Assembly (NCBI RefSeq): GCF_910592395.1
Contig: NC_088316.1
Span: 20,026,001-20,090,000 of the forward strand
Direction: 5' to 3'
DNA: 64,000 nt
From: Lineus longissimus
Lineage: Eukaryota > Nemertea > Pilidiophora > Heteronemertea > Lineidae
Under the pieces are notes generated by a model. It searched no databases and was not told the origin of the DNA. It saw nothing but the letters and a program-made list of their open reading frames with translations. This document shows, one piece after another, positions 49,601 to 61,600 of the stretch; position 1 is the first letter of the stretch, and each line of letters begins with the position of its first letter. Made by a program: the position numbers and the translations under genes.

Positions 49601-52600
49601 GACAATGACATCTAACTAGAATACCCCAACACCGAGACAACACAGGTACAACAAATCAATGCCAACTACTTGGATAAGGCTAACTACAAAATTAGGAAAA
49701 GGTCATTCCAGGATGCTACATCTGACATTTTCATTGCTTTCATTTCGAAAAATAAAATGCAAGGTAACTTGTTCAGTCAGGTTGCTTTATCTACAACTAT
49801 TTTGCTAAATGATAAAAAAGCTAGAATAAGACTTTGCCAGAAGCATACACTATTGTAAGATGCAGCTAAAAGGCTAGTCTAACAGTAGAAATAGTGACAA
49901 CTGTATGTTTTGTTTTGCTTTAACTGGACAAACATCCAAAAATAAAATTTACAAGACTTTACATTGGAAATGAAGACATTTTGTATGTTTGTACTGACAA
50001 AAAAACTTTTAGGAACAAAAATAAATGTGAACGTTTGTATTATGTGGAACTTTTTTGTTTGTATTCAACAATTTTGTTGTTTGTATTTTGTTATGTTTTG
50101 TAAGTTAGCTTATCGTGTTGTGATTGGATGATGGGATGACAACAGAAGGTCACAGGATCACAACAATGGACATCTGCTTGCACAGATCCAATGACAACAT
50201 ATTGATTGGTGAGGTATTACGATAAGTGAGGGATTCCAATCCATGGTACATAGTGTCAAGGTCACAGACAGGTCAAAGGTCAAGGTCAAAATATCATAGA
50301 ATCATGGGATGCACATTAGCATGGGTTTCATTTTTCAGGGTCTAATGCAGTCTCACTTATTTATGACATACTCTCAAGTTGTTATACACAGGTTGCTAGG
50401 ATAACCTAAATGGCAACTATGGCAACTCACTGCACCTAGCAACCATAGAACCAACCAGATGAAGGCAACTATACACGAGTGGGAATCTTTGACTCTCCGT
50501 TCCATGACATTTTGACTTTGTACTTTGATCAATCCCAAAATGCAGAAGGACTCCAGAGGACAGGCAATAGTATAAGGCATGCAAACCAGGACCAGGCCTT
50601 GCAGGTCCAGCACTTACAAAAAACATCGGGCCTTTGATATTTCCTTCCTCATCCACCTTTAGTAACAGACAGTGAAAGTGGGGATCGAAAAAGTTAGACT
50701 GGTTAATAATATGATGAAATAAATGGAAATCATGAATAAAATGAGAACGACTGGACATTCAAACTCAAGATAAACCGCTGGTGGAGTTTTCGGCCCACTT
50801 TACACTTGAATAGGTGTCCATACAGTGATGTTACACATGAAGCATGACATAGCTGTGGGACTCCTATTTGAGTAAATAGCTACTTTGGGTGTGGACCAAG
50901 CGTGGAGGGCTCAAGGAGTCGCTGAGTTTTTGTTTGTTCCCAATGTGTTCTTGGAGAAATAACATTGCCAACAACATGAATCACATGCATTATGATTGTT
51001 GAGCTGCACACTGAACAATTATTGAAAGCATGTGATGAATGAAGCCAGCAATGCAGCTTGAGTTTTAGTGATTTACAACGATAATACGAGCAACCCCTTG
51101 GCTACGCAGGCAATGAGTCTCAGCAACAACAAACCAAAGAGAAACATCAACTCATGATTCTTCAAATCTTTGGACAATATACAATCCTCCTGGTTCAAAG
51201 TGAACACAAATGTTGCTCAATTCATTGCCACATAGCATGGTCATCACCAGCAGTATCCACAATGTGAATGGTAACTAAAGAAGTCACCAGAACAAATATG
51301 TGCAAATGGTAACAACACCCGTCGCTGTGGAGGGCCCTGCGACCAAGGTTGTAATGGTAGCTAATGATAATTACATAGAAACAGGACTAGGGTGAATAGG
51401 GATAGCAGGGAACAGATTGCGCAGGCGCACTGATTACAACTGTGCAATAACTAGTGAATAAGACCTAACCATCAAATATCTGTTCACGTTTGATGGGAGG
51501 CGGCATGTTTATGCTTGAAGGGAGCTTAAGAAGGTGTGATGTCAGTGGTGTATTTCAGGCTCAGGCTGCACCACGCAGATACATCAGGTTCAACATTCTA
51601 AATAGGGATTGTCTACTGCATATATCTACACCAATTCCAATGGGAAACTGTTAATTTCAAATCTTCAATGCAATGCCTTTCTATATCTCAATAATGACAT
51701 TGATGATATCAGGCGTATGCAACCCCTGCCAGATACACTCCCACCAACTCTTCAAATAAATTGCATGCGAATTAGTACGGGGATTTAGGCCAGTGCGCGC
51801 TTGGTGCTTGAGCTGCACCTACTATTCACATCTCGATGCCACTGTGCAAGCTCATTTCTTAACTTTTGGAGAAACTCAAACTATTTAACTCAAATTAATC
51901 CATCAACGATCCAGCCATATAGATTTTTGTCCTAACAATGACTACTGATTATTCATGACTACTAATTGATGAGGAAATAGTCTGCTAACAGGTACTAGCC
52001 TATCTTTGTTGATCAACATCAACATGCACTAAGAAAGAAAACTTCGACTTTTATGGACGTCTACTTTTGCAGTGTTGACGTTGGCCTAAGAACCTGGAGG
52101 TCAGCCCACTCACTCCTATACCTGCAAGTCAGTGAACAAGTTCACTACCCTTGCTAAAGTGCCAAAAGACTGGCCCATTTCCCACCAAGAACAACCATAT
52201 ACCCAGCAGAAACCATGGTAGGCCATGCCCCATATACTCCTCTACCAGTCGAATCCAACCAAACCACTGCCAGTTCCTAGGAGAAACAACCCGCTAGGCA
52301 CCAGCCTAACGTACATTCTATTCATTCCCCTATTACCAATATTATCTATTCCTAAAGTATTCACATAATAGAGTCGCAGCAGCGCACTAGCTATCGCATT
52401 CTCGCAAAGGAACCATGCGCCTGGAGTAACTAGGATAGGACCAAATGTATTCATGTCGTGGACAGAAAGATAGGAGATATATCATATCGTGGAATCATTG
52501 CAGGTATCTAAATATTTAAAGATTTGTAACTGATGAAGAGGGACTGTATAAATGTACATGTAATATTCATTGAAGTCACGCTGTATCAGGTCTAAAGGTG

Positions 52601-55600
52601 CATTGACATTTTGCACCATGATGCAGGTAAGATCATCATTATGGTGTCAAATGTGTAAGATGCGGCCTTTCATGTCCTCTCTACTGACCTGGACTATGGC
52701 TGTGTAGTTGTCCAACTCAAATATAGGTGGGTTGTCATTGAAGTCGAGCACATGGACTGTTAGCTGGACCGTAGAGGTGAGCCGCTTAAGACCACTGTCG
52801 ACAGCTACGATCTTCAGGATGTACTTGTCATTCTGGAAAGTGAAAATATATATCAGTCACTTAAATTGCCTACAATTCTTCTGACTCCTTTATTTCAAGA
52901 TTTTTTACAAATTGGGGGTCAAATCATGAAATAGCAACATATTATACAACCTATGGTTTCCTGATGGATCACTACGAAATCCAATGTGACAACAGTCATA
53001 CCTTTTCTCGGTCAAGAATTCCGGTCGTTTTGACGGTTCCATCCTTCTCCATCACAGAGAAGAGTTTCTCATCATTTCCAGCAATGATTGCGTAGGAGAG
53101 CTGGCCGTTTTCTTTGCTGTCCGCATCCGAAGCCTCAACCTTGAAAGTGACAGAATGGAGTGTAAGTATACAACATGTAACTACCATTCAAGGCCTTGCT
53201 CTATTAACTACAGCTGCCAAAGCGCATCAGAGGGGCTGAATCCATTTTAGTCTTAGAGCACATTCTCTGGATTTTGAAACCTATTGACACTTTTCACAAA
53301 CAAATCCAGTGAGAGCTGTGACGGCCTCTAGCAACTGACCTTTATGACCTCCGTCCCTCTCCGCACATTCTCAACAACTTTCTTCATGTAGAATGGTTTC
53401 ACAAACTTTGGTGCATTATCGTTGAAGTCTGTGACATTGATGTTGACTTTGGTAGAAGCAGACAGCGAGGGGGTACCGCCATCGTTGGCCTGGATGGTCA
53501 GGAAATATTCACGGGCAGTTTCAAAGTCGAGGCTCCGCACCAAGTAGATAACTCCTGGAAAGACGAGGAAAAATAAGTCAGTGTCATACATCTGTGTCTA
53601 ATTGGCAGATACAGACTGAGGTAGTGGGACATCAGAGCATCAATCAAGACTTACCAGTGGTTGTATCGACCCTGAACATGCTCTGTTCATTCCCGCCCAT
53701 GATAGAGTAAGAGATCTCAGCGTTGATACCGATGTCTTTACTCATGGCATAAACAGTCGTCACACGATTCCCAATCTTTAGATCCTCACGGATGCTGGCA
53801 TAGTAGATAGATCGTTCAAACTCAGGTGGGTTGTCATTGACATCAAGTAATACAACCTCTAGCCTGGCTGTCGAGGACAAAGAGGGCGTTCCCTGATCCT
53901 TTGCCATCAGAGTGATGTTGTATGCTGATCGGGATTCTCTGTCCAGATTTGTGTTGACGCTTACAATACCACTGGTCTCGTCAATGTGGAAGGTGTCGCT
54001 ATATCGTCCAACTAAGCTGTATTTGACCTTACGATTGATACCTGAAAGAGGAAAACACAGAGATTAACTCAAAGCTGGTGACTGCAAATTCAAACTGTCC
54101 TCATGCTTTGGTTCAAAACCAACTGACCTTTCACGTCTCGACCCTAAAGCTTGGAATCACTGGAAACTTACCAACATCCAAGTCAGTTGCGGCTACCCGC
54201 GTCAGCAACGTGTTCACCTCAGCGTCTTCTAGAATTGCCACAGAGTATTTCTTCATTGTGAATAGCGGCGGGTTGTCATTGATGTCTGTCACACTGATAT
54301 ACATGTCCGTTGTACAGGATCTGCCTCCGCCATCCACAGCATGCACCACCAGGTGGAATTCAGAGATCGTCTCTCTGTCCAGTTGTTTCTTGGTGGTCAG
54401 GATGCCTGAAGACAAAGATCCAGGGAGAAAATGCATGATTAAGTTTTCCCGCTAAAATTGTTGAACTTTTTCATAAATTTCAAAATTTGAAATTTTTTTT
54501 CAGAGTCAAAAAATGTTTGGGACTGATGATGTTTCTTCATTTTGAGCAGAAAAAAAAAACAAGTGAAAAACATTTTTGGACTCAGAAATTTTTTCATCCT
54601 CCAGGATTGAATTTTTTCACCAGTTCAAAAATTTGAAATTTTTTTTCAAAGTCAAAAAAATGTTTGGGACTGATGTTGTTTCTTCATTTTGAGAAGAAAA
54701 AAAAAACAAGTGAAAAAAACTTTTGGACTCAGAAATTTTTTCATCCTTCAGACTTGAATTTTTTCACAAGTTCAAAAATTTGAAATTTTTTTTTCAAAGT
54801 CAAAAATGTTTGGGACTGATGTTGTTTCTTCATTTTGAGCAGAAAAAAACAAGTGAAAAACATTTTTGGACTTAGAAATTTTTTCATCCTTGAATTTTTT
54901 CACAAATTCAAAATTCTGAAAAATTCCAGTTGCACTGTACGTACCAGACTTCCTTTCGAGCAGGAATGAGTCGGAGCCCTTTCCATCCAGTAGGTACTCA
55001 ATCCTAGCATTCCTTGTTCCCTTCTCATCCCTGTCTGTGGCCTGGACACGTGCAATGTAAGAATTCATTGCAATGTCCTCTGGGATCATACTCTGGTAGA
55101 TTGGCTACAAAGTCAAGGAACACAAGTCAGTTTTTGCCAATGATTTTGGGGATTTAAGTTATGGATAGGGGTCCCATCCAGCAGTGCTGAACACTACAAA
55201 TTTTTGTACCGACAAAGGTGTTCCTGAGAATGGCAATAATAGACATGGATGATGTGTGTGATGTTAACCTTCAAAAATCCTGCCACTGGATGTATTCTAA
55301 AATGATAATGAAGTAGTCACTAGCTGACCTTTCAGATATTTTATTGAGTGTCTGAGCAGTCAGAAACTAGCCAATGACAAAGGCTTCCAAGAAACAAGTC
55401 TTTAAACGAACAAGATTTGAAACCAACCTTCACCATAATGATACAGACAAGACTTGAATTACTGATGCATCAAGTTTCCAACAAAAATAATGGAGATGAT
55501 TTAAAATGTTGACTGTTACAACGAACGAGCTCATCAAGTTTTGCCAGATTTCCCAACCATGCACATACAAATGTAACATGCTTGGTAGGACAGTCATTGA

Positions 55601-58600
55601 AACAGGCCAAATGCTCTTGAGCTTTTCGTTTTGCAGCTGTTACTCCAAAACGTTAAGTATCGCATGGTTTGTGTGAGAGTATTTCACTCAATCGTTGCAG
55701 TAATTGCATGTCAGTAGTGAGTAGTGTACCTGTACAAAAAAAACATGTCGAGGGAAAGGGTTACAAGATGGAGGAATGTAGATTTGAAGATGATCACAAA
55801 GCTGTCTCTTTGACACATTCGAATGATATCTGACTTGACTGGCGGAAGGAATGAAAATAGATAAATCGTCTTTTCCTTCTTTTTTATCATCAATAGTGTT
55901 GTCAAATATGATTGGTTTGGAGCAAGAAAAGAGGAAAAGCTTGGTGTATGTTTTAATTGATGGAGTACTGTATGAATCTTGCTAGCTCACTGAGTTGGAA
56001 TGGCCAAGGCCAAACTTATTGTATGGAATCTTCTATGACTCCTCTTTCTCCCCAGTTAGCACATTAGAAAGGTCGGTCCCTACTCAAGTTGACCCCCACC
56101 CAAGATTTTAGCACTTGATCAGATGACTGGGCAACCTGTTACTGCAACACCAACAATTCCTCAACATCAGGTATTCCAGAAGTACTTTAAAGCATAACTT
56201 AAGGCACAATGCTACGACTTCACCACACATCTAGTCTGCATGCAAACTTTAATAGTACGAATTTCAAATAAGAAATGTAAATCACAAAACATGAACGGAT
56301 TAAACCTAATTTCAATCAAAATTAATATGGCAGGGTCAAAATATACTCCCAGACTGAAGAGGTTTTGGGGAAAGGGACATGAAGTAAGTGTGTTTGGATG
56401 TGAAATGCATGAGTGTAATTCCCTGAAAGCCGCAGCTACAGGACGTGATCACACACAACCAAAAACTGAGCGTGGATATTTGTCAACAGCATTGGCAATT
56501 GTTCCAATGGTCAACATTCAAAGACCAGTTTGAACTCATCACCACTGCTGTTGTCCACCTGTGGTTCTGGCAATGTGTGCCCTGGCCTTAGTCTTGTGAG
56601 CGGTGTTGTGTGGATAGTATGCAAACATGGACATGTAGATAACTGTGTGATCGTACACTGCAACAAAACACGGGATATGAGAATCCAAAATTCTGAAAAA
56701 TTGCCAAAAATTGCAAAAATCGTGCAACATCGTTCGACTGACTGACATGTAAACTATTAGCAACTATGATAAAATGCCTACACTTAGTCACAAACCATGT
56801 TTAGAGTAGGCCAGGGTGTATTAGACAGGCTGTGCACTCCCACTCCTACTATAAGGTTGGGTGAGTTTACATACTGCACAACCTCTCTATTACACTACAA
56901 TGTACACCCGATGTGAACTGGTTAGTGATCTACTCAAAGTTTGGTTTGTGATAAAGTTTACAATACAAGTGTTGGGTGACGAGACGGGCGTACTCACAGA
57001 GAAAACATCGCTATATCCAGAAAATTCAATACTGGTAGTTAACGTATCGTTTGTGTCCGTATCGGTCCAAGCCGCCTGTATATCGGAATGCATAGTAATT
57101 AGTGAAGACAAAAGGGGGCGTAACATCACATACAGTGCCAAAAGAGGCTTGCGGTAGTGACATCATGAATGTAGTTGAAATCTAGTCTTAATGATGGTGC
57201 AAATTGTACACTGGTTGGGTAAAAGAGCTCGGCTCTGATTCTTAGCAGATGGTCCTACTGAACATCAAGATACTGGACTAGTAGGGTGATGGCAAATTTC
57301 AACTGCAACAAATGATGCCACCAGCACCACCTCTTTATGTCACGTGATGAATTAAAAGTGCATGTTAGAGTAGTGAAAACTGCTACCGGTAAATAACTGA
57401 CATACCTTGACAATTACGAGGTTGAAATGCATTAGATAGTGTACAGAGTTAAAGATAGGAGGCGTAATAATCTGTTTCACCTTGACCAGGGGAGTTATGG
57501 AGTTATAATGAGAGATTGGCTGTTGAAGCGATTTGAGAATGAGACAAGTTTCTTGCGGCAAAATGAAGATGTGCCATACTAGAATAACAGTCTTACTCCA
57601 GCCAAAAGCTAGCACAGTTTATTTCCACATAAGCAAGTTACTGACAGACTCTCTGAAGCAATTTGCCTGTTAACTTATTATTCATTATCTAAACTTTACA
57701 AGATTCTTTGTCCCATAGACCCTCAAACAATGAAGGGGCTGCCAATAACTTCATTCTAACCTCAAATGACGACTGACAGCAGTTAATGCCTCAAGAGTAA
57801 TGAAGAGACTCTGGGAAATTGATGATTGTGCAGAGACATTTCTACTTCTGGCCGAAGGATCTGTGTACAATGAATGGAAGGTGCCTGCTGTTTGAGAAGG
57901 CTCATCTGCAGAGCCTAGCCCCACACACCCGTGGAGAGGCAACTACAATGAGGAGGGATGGTCAGAATAGAGGGATTTAATGATGGTGCCAACATGTTTA
58001 GGACCCAAGTGAATGATCTGTGTCATGAATGGTGTTACTACACGTGGTTCAAAATCTCCTGAACCTTGTCGGTTCACAGCTGCTGAACCTAGACCCACCA
58101 ACGAGTGGTGAGGCAACCGCGGTCGAGCAGACTGACCCGTGGGTGACCATGATGAGTGATTGTCAGAATAGAGGGCGCCACACCGACTGAGAGATTATTT
58201 CCCATGAGAGAGTGACCCCTACCTTATTGTCATCAACCAAAACAGTCAGGATATGAAAATTTGGAGAAGTAACCTGCAACATGTGCAATCAGCATAAGTT
58301 CATTCAGTCTTTTTAATGATTTGGTCATCTAGAGCTCTTCTTATCACTTTAATAGATTAAGAATCATCAAAACTTAATTTGGTTTATTTGCTCCGGCACA
58401 TACTGACTAAGTATTTTAGGTGAGGACTGCCTTCAGGACTGTGGTTTGTTATTTCAATCCTTGAAATGAACAAAGCCATCTTCCATATTCCAGCCTAATT
58501 GTTTGACGTTGTTCTTCAAAGCCTGAAATTCTGTTATGGCTATTATCCCTGGAAATGCATGCTGGTAAGAGATGTTATGGTCTTGCTGACACCCACCATC

Positions 58601-61600
58601 AAAGTTGTTGAATTACTCCCGCAGAACAAGCCAATGTTATGTTTTAGTGTTGTCTGACAACGACCTGGTCATCAACTTTGGGGTATAGCAGTTTACATTT
58701 CACCAGTATTATCCGGTCCCATTGTTAAATATTCTCTCTTCAGATAGGATATGTAGTCAAGCGAGCATTATGTCAGCTGTGAGCGTGTGGTCAGTTATGG
58801 TCGTTTTGTTCAATAAAGTACAGTACAAATTATCAAAAAGGTGAAACTTTCAAATCAAAGTTGTCAAAAAGTTTACTTTACTGAAGCAATTTACTAGAAT
58901 AGTGATTTTTCTTACTTTTAGCTCAACTTAACTTTAATGTGAATGAGTTTTATAACCGCAGATACATGTCTGATGATGATCCCTTTACGTCTGAGATTAT
59001 TACTGCCATATGAAATGGTGTCCACACATGTTCAATCAATCAAGTAGAAAGACTTCTCTTCTACTTCTTCTTGACATTTGGCCTAGTATCTTATCTCCAG
59101 TATCAGATCTGTACACTTTCCAATGCATCGCATCTATACACCAAGCATTCAATTCCCTGCCCTCACTCACCTTATCACAATGGGGGTCATTATCATTATC
59201 GTCCAGAATATGAATCACTACATTCACACTAGTGACAAAAGCGCCATCTGATGCCTCGATAGTTAACTCATAGGTCGGCGTGACTTCTCGATCAAGATGC
59301 TTATTCACGAAGATTTCTCCAGTGCGCCTCACGTTGAATTGTCCAAGCTTGTCGCCGGCAGTGATGTGGTAACTGACGAGAGCGTTCTGGCCGAGATCGC
59401 GGTCCGTGGACGAGATGGTCACGATGACAGTACCAGGGAGAGCATCCTCATTCACGGCACCTGCAGATGAGAAATGGCACTGATCAGTTAGAGGTCAGAG
59501 ACATCAACAAAGGCACTATAGAACCAATCACGATCTTAAGACATTAAGTTTACCTGATCAACTGATAAGTTGCCCTTTCTCAATCAACAGACAAAGACTT
59601 CTAACACAACCTGGCCAGCCAAACAAACTTGGTAACTGGAACATATCAGAACAAAAAACACCTGGCTCTCTAGATCTGGATGTCAAGACCAAACTTTCGA
59701 GGACTTAAACATATTCTTGAATTACCTGTATACTGCTTCTGGCTGAAGACTGGAGGCTCATCATTATGATCTGAGATATCAATATCAATAACAGTTGTGT
59801 CAGACAACCTCTTGGGAGAGCCATTATCTCTTGCAATCACTGTGAATGAATACTTTTCCCGGGTTTCGCGATCCAACTCCACTAACGTCGTCAGCCACCC
59901 TGTCTGTGTATTCAGGTGGAAGACGTTGGCAATGTTTGCAACATCATCAGCAAAGGAATAAGTTATGTCAGCATTCGGTCCAGAGTCCTTGTCACTGGCT
60001 TTAACCTGTATGACCCTGGTGCCAATATCCGAGTTTTCTGCAATGCTGACAGAATATGGGTTGACCTCGAACTTGGGACTGTTGTCGTTGTTGTCCATGA
60101 CATGGATGGTCACCTCGGTGTAATCGACCAGCGGAGGTTTGGACTTTGTCTTTGCTTGGATGGTAAGAATGTAGATGGTGATGTCCTCATGATCAAGTGG
60201 CTCAATAAGAGTCAACTTCCCATCCTGGTTCATGGTGAACTTTGCTGGGTTGTTCGTGGTGCCCACATTTCCAGCCACGATATGGTACTCAATGGTAACA
60301 TTGCTCTGTGCTGTTATCGTATTAATGATGGTTCCCAATGCAGTGTCTTCTGGGAGGAAGTACTCATACTGCCGTTGTTCGAATTCCGGTGGTGACAAAT
60401 CAGTGGCCATGATGAAGATTTCTACAGGGACAAAGTTTTCCTTTGGTGGTTTACCCTTGTCTATGACCTTGATGAAGAACGGTATCAGTTCGCTCTCTGA
60501 AGTAGAGAAGAATCAAGACATTAGCAGTTATATATGGCAAGCCAAAGCCAAATTTTCCCAGGGTTCGATTATTTCCGCTTTGGTTTTGGACTCAAAAATT
60601 TTTTTCATCCTTCAGATTAGAATTTTTTTGAAAAATTTTCAGAGTCAAAAAATGTTTGGGACTGATGATGTTTCTACATTTTCAGCAGAAAAAAAACAAG
60701 TGAAAAAAATATTTGGACTCAGAAATTTTTTTCATCCTTCAGACTTGAAATTTTTTGAAAAATTTTCAGAGTCAAAAAATGTTTGGGACTGATGATGTTT
60801 CTTCATTTTGAGCAGAAAAAAAAAACAAGTGAAAAAATATATTTGGACTCAGAAATTCTTTTCATCCTTCAGACTAGAATTTTTTTGAAAAATTTTCAGA
60901 GTCAAAAAATGTTTGGGACTGATGATGTTTCTTCATTTTGAGCAGAAAAAAAAACAAGTGAAAATAATATTTGGACTCAGAAATTTTTTTCATCCTTCAG
61001 ACTAGAATTTTTTTGAAAAGTTTTCAGAGTCAAAAAATGTTTGGGACTGATGATGTTTCTTCATTTTGAGCAGAAAACAAAAACAAGTGAAAAAATATTT
61101 GGACTCTGAAATTTTTTCAAAAAGTCCAAAGAATTTTTGGACTGTAATGCCCAACTGGTCTAAGGCATCATACAATTGCGACCGCCAACAAGAAATTCAT
61201 ACTTGGAACTCTACATCAGGTTGTAGAGGTGAAGAGAATCTTACAGAATAGGCACCGAGCATAACGTTTTTGGCCAGAGAAGTTCCAGATCACACCATGA
61301 ACTTACCAAAGTCTGACAGGTTATTCTTCACCCTGATCCTGCCCGAGTATTCTTCTATCTTGAACAGTTCGCCGGCCACCAATGACGTGTTGGGAGTGCT
61401 GTAGATACTGTACTCCAGTTTGGCATTGTCACCAAGATCGGCATCAGTCGCTTTCACCTGAAATGCAACGTTTTCTCGTTGAAGGTGGCAATGAAATAAG
61501 CTTCAAATCATTCATTCATCACACTTTGGTTTTAAGGCGATTGACATGGAATGTTCCAACTGGGGATAACTCTTTATCTTATTGGTAACCACCGATGCAT

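Larger units (their letters stand above)
45311..52688 (-). other. Large FAT-like intron (7.4 kb)
   Basis: This phase-0 intron divides NYTAIVQ from EGADYGHAV. It contains a pogo/Tigger-like MITE (47938-48348), a candidate 39-nt phase 0-0 microexon (50618-50656) and a cluster of nuclear-receptor half-sites (50258-50288). No other gene is supported on either strand. Confidence 0.7.
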
